Source of the DNA: Didymella arachidicola
Lineage: Eukaryota; Ascomycota; Dothideomycetes; Pleosporales; Didymellaceae
Assembly (NCBI GenBank): GCA_016630955.3
Contig: CM049997.1
Coordinates: 682,001-746,000, forward strand
Length of the DNA stretch: 64,000 nt
Reading direction: 5' to 3'
Shown: piece by piece, positions 1-9,445 of the stretch
Layout: every line of letters starts with the position of its first letter
Numbering within the stretch: the stretch's first letter is position 1
Made by a program: the position numbers and the translations under genes
Notes under the pieces: model-generated
Database searches by the model: none
What the model saw: only the letters and a program-made list of their open reading frames with translations
Told to the model about the DNA's origin: nothing

Positions 1-478
1 TGACCTTCTTCATGTGCGCATCGATTTCCTTCTTCGAAGGACCCTTGCTGGACTTGACACCAGGTGTTTTGCCCTCCTTGCCAGCCTTCTTAGCATAGTT
101 GGAGATGAAGATCTTGCGTGCCTTGTCGGGATGGAGCTCGCGGCCCCTCGTGCGGTAGGCCTTGGTCAATTCGTCTTGGTTGGCACTGGGCTTGACGCCG
201 AGCATGTCATAGAAGGTGACATTGGCACCCTCTGACTTGATGACTTCGTCGCGCAAACGGAAGATTTCGTGGTCTATGCAGTGAGATGTTAGCTAATCTG
301 CGCCGTTCTTTCCAATGTTGGAAGCATGCTTGGGGGTGCGTGTATAGCGCAGCACGCCCAGGGGAGATATTGTTAGACATGTTTGCGGCCAGTGATGGTA
401 CCTACCCTCTTTCGACCAGGCAGCAGCAAAGGCCGCGAAGATGCCCAGCAGCAGGGCAAATACAGCAGTTGACCTCAT
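1..478 (-). CDS. ERJ5: ER-resident J-domain protein, Erj5-like (5' part only)
   Basis: Two exons are visible, 478-406 and 273-1, joined over a 131-bp intron; the gene runs off the left edge. The start is chosen because the first 20 residues (MRSTAVFALLLGIFAAFAAA) form a clear signal peptide, followed by WSKEDHEIFRLRDEV, the conserved opening of fungal Erj5. The J-domain follows (about residues 45-85) with the Hsp70-stimulating motif HPD in LHPDKA. In the known family the protein is anchored in the ER membrane with the J-domain in the lumen, where it works with Kar2/BiP in folding; the membrane segment and C-terminus lie outside this window. The gene is divergent from the PRA1 gene. Identification is strong; completeness cannot be judged. 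Confidence 0.88.
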
Positions 479-1111
479 AGCTGTTGGTGTTGAAGGGTCA
501 GACTTCAAGATCGAGTTCAAGCCAGATCGCGAACTCTACAACCAACGGGAAAGTACAGTGGCTTGTGCGTCAGTAGCGTGGCGAACCGCTGGAGACTGGC
601 AGGCCCAGGCAGGGGACCAATTGCACATGAAGGCCACAAAGACCGGTGAGGACTGGGTACAGGTATATATAATCTGAACATATAGGCAGACCGCTGTTTC
701 CTCTCCTTTCAGAATTTCTTCTCTCGAGTCTCCCCGCGCAACTCTTCTTCGCCGTCTTCATGCCTCCAAGTGTCCTCACTACGGGCGTTTGAGTCGAGCC
801 GGACTAGGAAGCTGTCGGGGCGCATTGTGGCTCAGCGCACCGGTCCCTTATTTTGGATCGCCGCGTATCCGCAACCAGTGTCCAACAAAAGTTAAACCCC
901 AGCGACACGTACTCCTTAGGTGAACCCCCTTCGCTCCGCCCACGCTCATTCCACAGCCGCGTCAGCATCACTCCTTCCTCTCGCACTCGTCGTATCTGTA
1001 AGGCAGCCATTTTCTTGAAATATAGCGTTCCCCTGAGTTGTTCAGAGGCCACATCTGCACTTTCCAAACGCAGTTACCATCCAACCTAGGCACACGCAAA
1101 CACCGCTGACA
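479..1111. promoter_or_regulatory. Shared promoter region between ERJ5 and the PRA1 gene
   Basis: The 633-bp gap separates two divergent genes and so must hold both promoters. There is a TATA-like tatatataat at about 663-672. I found no confident unfolded-protein-response element. No other gene is supported here; the small open frames on both strands have no recognisable family or codon pattern. Confidence 0.5.
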
Positions 1112-1756
1112 ATGACTTCCCCTGCAGAACGCGAAGAACAACACCACACCCTCATCACCCCCGACGTCTCTCAGACCAACAACACTCAACCCACTGCACA
1201 GTCGCACAACCCTTTCGCTGCCACCATGTCGCGCTTCAACATCCCTATCTCCGCTCTGACGTCCAGGATGGACCTCCAAGGGCGCTTCGACGGCATCCGC
1301 TCCACCTCGGTCTCGTCGCGCTTCGCCAACCTGAAGCCCATCAGCGAGTTCCTCGACTTCAAGCGCATCTCGAAGCCCGCCAACTTCGGTGAGGCGCAGG
1401 GTCGCATCAACTACAACTTGAGCTACTTCTCCAGCAACTATGCTGCTGTCTTCGCTATGCTTAGCATCTACAGCTTGCTCACTCACTTGCTGCTGCTCTT
1501 TGTCATCATCTTTGTCATTGGTGGCATGTACGGTATTGGCAAGCTCGAGGGCAACGACCTCCAGGTCGGCTCCTGGCGCGCGACTACGTCACAGCTCTAC
1601 ACTACCTTGGCCATCGTAGCCATTCCTCTTGGGCTGTGGTCTTCGCCCTTCTCTGCTGTTCTGTGGCTTATCGGTGCTTCCGGTGTCACCATCATTGGTC
1701 ACGCAGCGTTCCTTGACAAGCCCATCGAGTCAGCTTTTTCCGAGGAGGCGGTCTAA
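1112..1756 (+). CDS. YIP3: PRA1/Yip3-family prenylated Rab acceptor
   Basis: Single exon of 214 codons. The C-terminal two thirds match the PRA1 family: a conserved FKRISKP..NFGEAQGRINYNLSYF-type region followed by two long hydrophobic hairpins (about residues 109-145 and 160-200). Family members bind prenylated Rab GTPases and sit in ER and Golgi membranes, helping Rab delivery and vesicle budding. The first ATG gives a polar Thr/Gln-rich leader of 38 residues; a second in-frame ATG at residue 39 (MSRFNIPIS) gives the length more usual for the family (about 176 aa) and could be the true start. The stop lies only 68 bp before the next open frame on the same strand. Confidence 0.9.
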   Translation: MTSPAEREEQHHTLITPDVSQTNNTQPTAQSHNPFAATMSRFNIPISALTSRMDLQGRFDGIRSTSVSSRFANLKPISEFLDFKRISKPANFGEAQGRINYNLSYFSSNYAAVFAMLSIYSLLTHLLLLFVIIFVIGGMYGIGKLEGNDLQVGSWRATTSQLYTTLAIVAIPLGLWSSPFSAVLWLIGASGVTIIGHAAFLDKPIESAFSEEAV

Positions 1757-1824
1757 ATGGTCGGCCGCGAACTCCTCATGCTTCGCCCCCGTGGGGAAGA
1801 CCATCAGGGGCTGTGGGGAGATAC

Positions 1825-3144
1825 ATGGAGGATGGGGAAGATATATATAGATTTCAGGACGTGGGCAGTGATACCGAAATGACCGGCGTTAATGTAGAAC
1901 ATGGAAACCAGCAAGCTTCGAATGGCAAGCAACTTCTCAAAAAGGACGAACTATACTTCAACGACATGGATATACGAGCATGGCAACGAAGGACAGCAGC
2001 ACTCGGTGGCGCATCCAGCAGGAACGACCGCGGCTACCAGGAGGATGTGAGCTACTACAACGATTCTGGAGGATCCAAGTCTGCAGCTGAATACGAAGAA
2101 ATGCTTTTCCAACGCGTTCTCGACAAGATCCGCCTTGCACGAGCAGCAGATATTCCTGATGTGCAGCTCACACCGGAGGAGTTGGATGCGTACCAGTCCA
2201 AACTTCATGGCACACGGTCGCCTACAGAACGTTCGTCACGAAGTCCTCTCTCTTCGCCTATCCATGATACTATAAGTATCGCAAACGCCAGCACGGCCAG
2301 CAAGAAGGGCTCAAGCAATTCGCGGAACAACAAGGATCAGCGGAGATCATCGGTGTTTTCCTCCAAATCGAAGAAAGAGAAAGGAAAGCCCAGTAGCCGC
2401 AAACGCGCTCCTTCCACCGTTTCCAGCGCTCAACCGCCCGGCTTCATGATACCCGGCCCAGATGGACAGCCTATCTATACACCCATCAACGCCTACCAGG
2501 GCAGCCTGGCACGCGACCCAGTAGCACCTCCTCAGCCATCTTCTCGAACGGTCTCGAATAGCGATCTGCCTGCGATGCCCACACGCCGTGCCCTGACAGA
2601 CATGCCTGGAGCATTTCCCGGCGCTCTTCCTACCTCACCGCATCTGTACCGTCCAACCACCCCTCTAGAGATATCACATCCTTCTCCACGAGATTTGGCG
2701 CCTGCGTTCGATGACCTGGGTTTCAGTACGCAACCGAGCTCCAGGCGCTCTTCTAAATCTTCAAAACCCACAGCTGCGCCCGTAGAGCCCTATCAGTACC
2801 ACAACTTTAGCTCCTCGTCGTCTGCGCAGTCCAGTCCCAACCCAAAGTACACCCGCAGAGTATCAAGCACGGAGAGCAGCTACACCGCCATGCCACGCCG
2901 TGTCCCTGTGCCGTCTCGTGCAACAGCTCAACCAAATTACCTGGACGCGAGCCTGAGCCCGCATGCGGCGGGCTTGAGGGCTGAAAGGGTAGGTACTCCA
3001 GGCGATGAGGATGCTATGATGATGGATGTGGATGTCCAGACTGATAGTGGGAAGTCCTTGAAGAGCAGTAGAAAGCGAGGGTCTGGGAGCGGTGGTGGCA
3101 AAGAGGAGAAGAGGAAAAATGGGAAGGGAAAGAAGAGAGCGTAA
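1825..3144 (+). CDS. Conserved disordered Ser/Arg/Pro-rich protein, unknown function
   Basis: Long uninterrupted frame from the ATG at 1825 (439 aa). Internal ATGs at 1879 and 1969 are alternative starts. The N-terminal third is mixed and partly helical (FNDMDIRAWQRRTAALG, then EEMLFQRVLDKIRLARAADI). The rest is low-complexity, rich in Ser, Pro and Lys, with the segment GFMIPGPDGQPIYTPINAYQ standing out as an ordered, conserved-looking motif. The C-terminus is strongly basic (KSSRKRGSG, then KEEKRKNGKGKKRA) and could be a nuclear signal. Function is unknown. Because the frame starts 68 bp after the PRA1 stop, either the genes are very tightly packed or the real 5' end lies in an upstream exon. 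Confidence 0.68.
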   Translation: MEDGEDIYRFQDVGSDTEMTGVNVEHGNQQASNGKQLLKKDELYFNDMDIRAWQRRTAALGGASSRNDRGYQEDVSYYNDSGGSKSAAEYEEMLFQRVLDKIRLARAADIPDVQLTPEELDAYQSKLHGTRSPTERSSRSPLSSPIHDTISIANASTASKKGSSNSRNNKDQRRSSVFSSKSKKEKGKPSSRKRAPSTVSSAQPPGFMIPGPDGQPIYTPINAYQGSLARDPVAPPQPSSRTVSNSDLPAMPTRRALTDMPGAFPGALPTSPHLYRPTTPLEISHPSPRDLAPAFDDLGFSTQPSSRRSSKSSKPTAAPVEPYQYHNFSSSSSAQSSPNPKYTRRVSSTESSYTAMPRRVPVPSRATAQPNYLDASLSPHAAGLRAERVGTPGDEDAMMMDVDVQTDSGKSLKSSRKRGSGSGGGKEEKRKNGKGKKRA

Positions 3145-3442
3145 GCCGTATGGTTTTGCCTGTAGATTCGAAGTCCATGCAAGTTTGAATTGTCGAAGTT
3201 CGCGATCTGAGACGTGCTACGAAACATGTCGTGACTTTCTAAATGGCGGCGAAGATGCTTTAGTCAACCCTTAGATGCTTAGGTTTCGTCATGCCAGATC
3301 CAAGTGGCGTGTTCCTGCTGTCGCTGATGGTCGTAGTAATGATAAGTTCGATGAAGGGACATAGCCAGCGGCTCTGGATCATGAGCGGCGGACACTTCGA
3401 GCATCGGCGGGGCTAGAGCCGCAGACCTTCTCTCTTCGGTTA

Positions 3443-5570
3443 CAGTGTCCGTGCCCGTAACGCGCGTGCAGCGTAACGCGCACCCCAACCACTTTTCCAT
3501 CCCATCTTGCACCCCCAATATCTCCACGCCACAATGTCACTAGAAGAAGCCCTTGCAGAATTACGCGCAGCTGATCCTAATAAACCTATCTCATATACAG
3601 CTTTAGCTGAAAAACATGGTGTTACAAGGTCAACTTTAACGCGCAGACACCAAGGCAAAAGCACGTCCTGTGAAGCCAAGGCCTCTACACAACAACTACT
3701 CACTCCACATCAAGAGGCAGGCCTTGTAAGATACATAGAAGGTCTTACAGTACGTCATCTGCCACCTACAAGATCAATGATCAAGGGGTTTGCAGAGGAG
3801 ATCGGCCGAACAAGCGTCTCAGAGTCATGGGTCACCAGCTTCCTCAAGCGTCACCAAGACCAGCTTATCACTCAATGGGTTACTGCTATGGACTCTAATC
3901 GCCACAAAGCCGATTCCTGTGAGAAATATAAGGGCTACTTCAGCCTTATGGAGAAGAAGATGGCCCAGTATAGTATAGAACCTGGTTAAGCATACAATAT
4001 AGATGAGAAGGGCTTCGCTATTGGGACGCTCTCTAAGTCAAAACGGGTGTTTGATAGGCCTCTATATGAGCAAAAGCAGACTCAGCAAGCTATTCAAGAT
4101 GGCAATCGAGAGTGGATTACCCTGCTCTCGTGTATATGTGGGGATGGGAGCGTCCTTCCACCAGGCCTCATCTATGCCGCTGAATCTCAGAACATTCAGA
4201 GTACTTGGGTAGATGAGATGGATGCCAAAACACACTCAGCCTTCGTTGCAGTCTCTCCTACTGGGTGGACGAACGACGATGTAGCACTAGGTTGGATTGA
4301 GCAGGTGTTTGATCGCTACACCAAGGAGAAGGCAGGAAGGAAGCGCCGTCTACTCATTCTGGATGGCCATGGGAGTCACCTGACGACAGATTTTATTGCC
4401 TACTGTGATCGCAATCGAATCACGATAGCTGTGTACCCACCTCACAGTACTCATACTCTTCAACCACTTAATGTAGTATGCTTCAGTCCTCTGGCTCAAA
4501 ACTACTCCCAGGTGCTCGCAGATCATCTACAAGATACCTTAGGCCTCATCCCAATCAAGAAGGGTGACTTCTTCCGCCTCTTCTGGTCTGCCTGGGTGAA
4601 AACCTTCACCAAACAGCTCATTGAGAGCACCTTCAAGCATACTGGGTTGATACCGTTTGACCCAGAGATAGTACTCAAAAGGTTCAAGAAGAAGTATGGA
4701 CCTTCACCTAAACCAGCTGTGCCTGTTCCATTATATGCAGGCAAGGATTGGCAGGCAGTTGATGCCCATCTATCTGCTGCCGTTGGCGATAGATACTCAG
4801 AAGATGCTGTAGTAGTGAAGGATACCTTGCACCACCTCTCTATCCAAAATCAGCTTCTTGAGATGGAAAATTCGAAGCTACAACATGCTCTATATCACGA
4901 GAAGAGAGGCACTAAGAAGAAGAGGCCTCTCCCAGTCCATCGGAGGCAGTCATGGGAGGCAGAGACTGAGTGGTGGTCTCCTTCACGTGTCAATCGAGGC
5001 CAGCAGCTCCTAGACGAAGCCGATGACGTAGAGAAGGCAGAAGAGATTAGAAAAGCAGACGCAGCTGAGCTCCGTGAGTCTACTCGCTTGCTCAAGCAGA
5101 AGCTTGAGGCAGAGAAGGTGGAGAAGCGAGCAAGAGAGAAGAAGGAGCGGGATGAGAGGCATGCCAGAGAGCGAGCAGAAATCGACGCACGGAAAGAGGC
5201 ACGGGCACTCAAGAAGGCACAGAATGATCAGGCAAAAGCTATACAATTATCCTAAAGAGGCAAGCGTAAGGCCTCACAAGCTGCAGCACCAAAAAAGAAG
5301 CAGAGGCGTAGTGCTGCAGGTAGTGTTCGTGAGGTGCCTGCACCAAGTCCTCAACCAGCACCTCCACTTAAGACTACCACACGAGGCCGCAACGTTAAGC
5401 TACCATACAAGTATCGTTAGGATCAGTGTCGCATAGGCCTATAGAACACTCTGCTAAAAAATCTAGTTAAGATAGCAATTGTGTGTAGCTCAATAGCTTC
5501 ATTTTTGGAGGCTCACATTTAGGTGGTTGGTGCGCGTTACGATGCACGCGCGTTACGGGCACGGACACTG
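3443..5570 (+). mobile_element. Pogo/Fot1-type DNA transposon E1 (2128 bp, mutated)
   Basis: The element is bounded by terminal inverted repeats of about 43 bp: the left end begins cagtgtccgtgcccgtaacg at 3443, and the right end is its reverse complement, ending at 5570, with one mismatch near position 29. It is flanked by TA at 3441-3442 and 5571-5572, the TA target duplication typical of Tc1/mariner/pogo elements. It carries one transposase gene (see next entry) in the same orientation. The right-hand TA is shared with element E2. Confidence 0.93.
3534..5420 (+). pseudogene. E1 pogo-type transposase, inactivated
   Basis: From ATG 3534 the frame encodes an N-terminal psq-type HTH (ISYTALAEKHGVTRSTLTRR), a CENP-B-type HTH (about residues 55-110) and a DDE_1 core. 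It is broken by an in-frame TAA at 3987-3989 just before the first catalytic Asp (NIDEKGF). A second in-frame TAA at 5253-5255 cuts off a basic tail that stays open to TAG at 5418-5420. At the second stop the related E2 protein has CAA, so this looks like a C-to-T change. The second catalytic Asp is present (ILDGHGSH). The third, expected 35 residues later in QPLDVVCF, is Asn (codon AAT at 4470-4472). With two stops and a lost catalytic residue this copy cannot encode an active enzyme. Confidence 0.9.
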
Positions 5571-5572
5571 TA

Positions 5573-7675
5573 CCGTGCACGGACACCGAACGCCCGCTCT
5601 GGGCGTTCATGCCCACCAGAAATATGAGGCTATAGAGCCACATGCAATAGTTATTATCGTGAGATATTTGGTAGTAATAGACTATAGGCCTATAGAACAG
5701 ATTTTCTCCATACAAATTAATTATATAGAGTAGCGGTGCGGCCGCTGCGGGTAGTGTGAGTGCGAGCTGGCGGAGCAGGCGTCGCAGGCTTTGGATGACT
5801 ACGAGCACCCACAGCACGACGCGCAGGCTTCTTTTTAACTGCAAAAGCTTTAGAGATTGTGCAGTTGCCTCTTTGAGACAGTTTTATAGCTTTTTTAGCG
5901 TCGCGAGCCTGCCTTTGACGCTTTCTTTCCACCCTGCGTTCAGCTGCTTCTTCTGCCTTCTTGGCCTTGACCCGGTCTCGCTCTTCTTTCTCCCTCGCCC
6001 GGGCCACACGCTTTTCTTCTGCTACTTTGGCCTTGTAGAGCTTATGAGCAGTTGCTAACTCCTTTATCTCGGCCTTTTGTAGCGCATCAGCTTGCTTTTC
6101 TCGTTCTGCAACAGCCATGCGGGCGCGCGCCTCGCGGAAGGCTCGAGGAGACCACATCGTCACCCCACCGTGATACTCCTGATGCTGTTGCAGGTCCAAC
6201 TGCCTAGTAGGATGCTTTTGACGCTTCTGCTTTTGGTATAGCTTCTTACGCAACCCTTCTAGCTCGGCGTTGGCGATCTCTAGTTGAGTTGAGAGGTGAT
6301 GGATCGTTTGACCCAGCTTCCGCGCAGTGTAGGTGCGCGGATCCTTCACCTCTGCATGAAGGGTAGTGCAAGCTTTGAGCCAGTCTTCTGCAGAATAAGC
6401 CGTAGAACCAGAGGAGACTGATCCTGAGTTTTCAGGGGTTGCGTGGCGAAATTTATCAAGGATAACGTCAGGGTTAACTGGGGATATGCCGGTGGCTGTG
6501 AAGGCCTTGTGTATGAGATCTTCCCTGAACGTAGCAACCCAAGCAGGCCAGAATAGGTTGAAAAAATCGCCTTTTAACAGCGGGGATAGGCCTTGGGATT
6601 GCTGGAGGTGGTCATCGAGCTCGCTGGCGTAGTGAGAGGAGAGAGGCTTGAAACAGACCACGTCCAACGGTTGTAGCGTTTGGGTACTGTGAGGGGGTAA
6701 CACTGCAAGTATAATCCGTTTTTGATAGCAGTATTCGATGAAAGGCTGCGTCAGGTGACTCCCATGGCCATCCACGATCAAGAGGCGGTACTTCAACCGC
6801 GCCTTTGGTTTGGTATAACGGTCAAACACCTGTTCAAGCCAGGCCAATCCAATGTCGTTGTTCGTCCAGCCTGTAGGCGAAGAAGCCACGTGAATTAAGT
6901 ATTTTCCTGCCTCAATATCGGCCACCCAATGGCTCTGGATAGTGGAGTTTTTCGACGCGAAGATGATGCCAGGGGGAAGTGCTGTACCATCCGCGCAAAT
7001 AGCAGCTAATAGGCTCACCCACTCACTTGAGCCATCTTGACGAGCCTGCCTAACATGTTTCTTCTCATATAGACGCCTGCTGAAGATGCGCTTTGACCTT
7101 CCTAGTACCCCAATAGCAAAGCCCTTCTCATCCATATTGTACGTGTGCTCAGGCTCAAGGTCATACTCAGTGATCTTCTGCTGCAGAAGCTTGAAGTATA
7201 ACTCGTATTTATACCCTGACTCAGCGTTGTGACGATCTGAATCCATACCCGTCACCCATTGAGAAGTGAGCCGGTCGCGGTGACGGCGGAGGAAGCGCGT
7301 AACCCATTTATCAGAGCAAGGAGTTGAGGCAACAGCAGACGCGAAATTTCGAATCATAGCTCTTGTAGGTGGTAGGTGACGCGCTGTAAGCCTCTCAATG
7401 TAATTGATAAGGTCAGTTTCCTGCTGGTTGTTGAGTTTGCGGCTGTTTGGTGTCATAACCTCCCGGGGCACCTGCACGCGTCGATGCGCGCGCGACAATG
7501 TAGAACGCGCAACACCATGTTTTTTTGCAATATAAGTATATACGAGTTTTTCGCCTGGCTTCAAGTTACGAATCTCATCAAGCGCATCTTTAATTCCTGG
7601 CATGTTTGGTTGAGTTATTACGCGTTGAAAACTGGTGTTGATGTGATGCGCCGGGCGTTCGGTGTCCGTGCACGG
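5573..7675 (-). mobile_element. Pogo/Fot1-type DNA transposon E2 (2103 bp, apparently intact)
   Basis: Perfect 24-bp terminal inverted repeats lie at 5573-5596 and 7652-7675; each starts with the self-complementary ccgtgcacgg followed by acaccgaacg. TA flanks both ends (5571-5572 and 7676-7677). The left TA is the same dinucleotide that flanks E1, so E1 and E2 stand end to end with one TA between them. The transposase runs on the minus strand. E2 shares architecture and moderate protein similarity with E1 but its TIRs differ, so it is a separate family, not a copy. Confidence 0.93.
5717..7603 (-). CDS. E2 pogo-type DD35D transposase, intact frame
   Basis: Open frame of 628 aa. The frame extends upstream beyond 7603 and past the TIR, so the ATG at 7603 (MPGIKDALDEI) was chosen as the first start inside the element. 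Order: psq-type HTH (about 5-42), CENP-B-type HTH (about 58-112), DDE core with D158 (YNMDEKGF), D278 (IVDGHGSH) and D314 (QPLDVVCF). The D278-D314 spacing is exactly 35 residues, as expected for Fot1/pogo enzymes. The C-terminal third is a charged, Lys/Arg/Glu/Ala-rich coiled coil ending in a basic tail. In the family, this protein binds the TIRs and performs cut-and-paste transposition into TA. All catalytic residues and the frame are intact, so it is a candidate for a working autonomous element. Confidence 0.93.
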   Translation of the reverse strand: MPGIKDALDEIRNLKPGEKLVYTYIAKKHGVARSTLSRAHRRVQVPREVMTPNSRKLNNQQETDLINYIERLTARHLPPTRAMIRNFASAVASTPCSDKWVTRFLRRHRDRLTSQWVTGMDSDRHNAESGYKYELYFKLLQQKITEYDLEPEHTYNMDEKGFAIGVLGRSKRIFSRRLYEKKHVRQARQDGSSEWVSLLAAICADGTALPPGIIFASKNSTIQSHWVADIEAGKYLIHVASSPTGWTNNDIGLAWLEQVFDRYTKPKARLKYRLLIVDGHGSHLTQPFIEYCYQKRIILAVLPPHSTQTLQPLDVVCFKPLSSHYASELDDHLQQSQGLSPLLKGDFFNLFWPAWVATFREDLIHKAFTATGISPVNPDVILDKFRHATPENSGSVSSGSTAYSAEDWLKACTTLHAEVKDPRTYTARKLGQTIHHLSTQLEIANAELEGLRKKLYQKQKRQKHPTRQLDLQQHQEYHGGVTMWSPRAFREARARMAVAEREKQADALQKAEIKELATAHKLYKAKVAEEKRVARAREKEERDRVKAKKAEEAAERRVERKRQRQARDAKKAIKLSQRGNCTISKAFAVKKKPARRAVGARSHPKPATPAPPARTHTTRSGRTATLYN

Positions 7676-7747
7676 TAGTGATGCTCGTCTACACTTCACA
7701 TCGCTGGTTCTCGGCAGACTGTCTGTATGAAGGTGTTAACGTAGGTG

Positions 7748-7781
7748 GCAAGCGAGCTGCGCACGCAAGCGAGCTGCGCAC
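7748..7781 (+). repeat. 17-bp direct duplication in the left TIR of E3
   Basis: The unit gcaagcgagctgcgcac occurs twice head to tail (7748-7764 and 7765-7781). The right TIR carries a single copy in inverted orientation near 9549-9566. The core caagcgag is shared with the 17-bp units of E4, which suggests transposase-binding iterons. Confidence 0.9.
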
Positions 7782-7819
7782 CCCACCAAACTTGCCCACC
7801 TCTTTCATCTTAACGTACA

Positions 7820-9253
7820 ATGGCTCAACGCAGTGCTACTCAGATAACCTCAAATGAAGCAGATATTCAGCTTGCTATCTTGTCTATTACTTCTGGTCAA
7901 TTACACGCTAATCGACGCGCTGCTAATACCTACAACGTTGCTGAATCTACACTGCGCAGCCGACGTGCTGGTGTACCTGCCCGACGCGATTGCCAGCCTA
8001 ACTCAAGGAAGCTCACTCAGGTAGAAGAGGAGGTGATTGTTACCCATATACTTGACCTTGACTTGCGTGGGTTTGCGCCCACGTACGCAGCTGTACGTGA
8101 TATGGCTAATAGACTGCTGGCTGCGCGCAGCGCTGGTGAGGTTGGGCAGAAGTGGCCTGCCAACTTTGTTAAGCGTACAGACAGTCTTACGACGCGTTTT
8201 AATCGCGCATATGATAGGCAGAGAGCTCTGTGTGAAGATCCAGTCTTAATCAAGAAGTGGTTCGAGCTGGTAGAGCAGACAAAGATCAAGTACGGCATCT
8301 GTGATGATGACGTCTGGAACTTTGACGAGGCAGGCTTTATGATGGGCAAGATCACGACGCAGCTTGTCGTGACAGGGTCAGAGAGAAGAGGCCGGCCAAA
8401 GGCTCTTCAGCCTGGCAATCGTGAGTGGGCAACGTTGATTGCTGGTATCAATGCTGCTGGCTGGTCTATCCCACCATTCATCATCTTGACTGGCCAGTAC
8501 CACCTCTCTGCCTGGTATAAGGACGCAGCAATCCCACGCGACTGGGCGATCGCAGTCAGCGACAACGGCTGGACTACCAACGAGCTAGGAGTAGAGTGGC
8601 TAGAGCACTTCAACGCTCATACAAAGGCTCGTACAGTAGGAGCACGTCGGCTGCTCATCCTTGATGGCCATGAGAGCCACCACTCTCTTAAGTTCCAGGA
8701 GATCTGCAAGGAGAACAATATCTACACGCTCTGCATGCCGCCTCACTCATCTCACCTTCTCCAGCCTCTTGACGTTGGCTGCTTCTCGCCATTGAAGCGC
8801 GCGTACAGCCGTGAGATTGAGAGCCTGATCCGCGACCATATCAACCACATCACCAAGCTTGAGTTCCTCCCAGCTATCAAGGCAGCGTACGATCGATCAT
8901 TCACGTCTACCAATATCTGCTCTGCCTTCTCTGGCGCAGGGCTTGTCCCTCTCCATCCAGATGTTGTTCTATCAAAGCTTGACGTACAGCTGCGTACACC
9001 AACGCCACCAGCAGCCCTGATAGAGGCTCTGTGGGAGGCTCGTACACCAAGCAACGTACGTGAGCTTGAGGCTCAGTCAAGCCTAATACGTGAGCGCGTA
9101 CGTAAGCATAAGAGCTCTTCGCCAGCGTCAATTATTGAAGCAATAGATCAGCTTAAGAAAGGGGCAGAGGTGATAATGCTATCTGCTGAGCTAATGCGCG
9201 ATCGGATCACCAGCCTTGAGAAGGCAAATAAGGCAGCGTCTGCGCGTAGGTAG
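7820..9253 (+). CDS. E3 pogo-type transposase, cut short before its zinc knuckle
   Basis: ATG at 7820, 477 aa to TAG. An N-terminal HTH (about residues 12-50) and a CENP-B-type HTH are followed by a complete DDE core: WNFDEAGF, LILDGHESHHS and LQPLDVGCF, the last two Asp separated by 35 residues. After the TAG (9251-9253) the same frame stays open for 72 more codons to TAA at 9470-9472. That tail contains a CCHC zinc knuckle (Cys-x2-Cys-x4-His-x4-Cys) at 9404-9445. The sister copy E4 has CAA at the TAG position. So this copy seems to have lost a C-terminal nucleic-acid-binding knuckle by one recent stop; the catalytic part remains intact. Confidence 0.88.
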   Translation: MAQRSATQITSNEADIQLAILSITSGQLHANRRAANTYNVAESTLRSRRAGVPARRDCQPNSRKLTQVEEEVIVTHILDLDLRGFAPTYAAVRDMANRLLAARSAGEVGQKWPANFVKRTDSLTTRFNRAYDRQRALCEDPVLIKKWFELVEQTKIKYGICDDDVWNFDEAGFMMGKITTQLVVTGSERRGRPKALQPGNREWATLIAGINAAGWSIPPFIILTGQYHLSAWYKDAAIPRDWAIAVSDNGWTTNELGVEWLEHFNAHTKARTVGARRLLILDGHESHHSLKFQEICKENNIYTLCMPPHSSHLLQPLDVGCFSPLKRAYSREIESLIRDHINHITKLEFLPAIKAAYDRSFTSTNICSAFSGAGLVPLHPDVVLSKLDVQLRTPTPPAALIEALWEARTPSNVRELEAQSSLIRERVRKHKSSSPASIIEAIDQLKKGAEVIMLSAELMRDRITSLEKANKAASARR

Positions 9254-9403
9254 CGCAAGAGAAAGCGTATACAACACCAAGGAGTATTAACAATGGGAGC
9301 TGGAGAGGATATACTCGCTCAACGTGAGGCTGAGCAGCAGACTGCTCGTGAGAAGCGTCAGACAGGAGAGCAATCAGGCTTCAGCCGCCAGGCTCTGGCG
9401 CGC

Positions 9404-9445
9404 TGCAGCAAGTGTAGAGAGACTGGACACAACGCGCGTACGTGC
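9404..9445 (+). other. CCHC zinc-knuckle coding remnant downstream of the E3 stop
   Basis: In the frame of the E3 transposase, past its TAG, the residues CSKCRETGHNARTC give the spacing C-x2-C-x4-H-x4-C of a retroviral-type zinc knuckle. The same motif is encoded at the end of E4 (43596-43555, minus strand). Such knuckles bind single-stranded nucleic acid or mediate protein contact. Confidence 0.85.

Noticed and set aside
7604..7699. Upstream extension of the E2 transposase frame
   Set aside because: It passes through the TIR and out of the element; the ATG at 7603 is the natural start.
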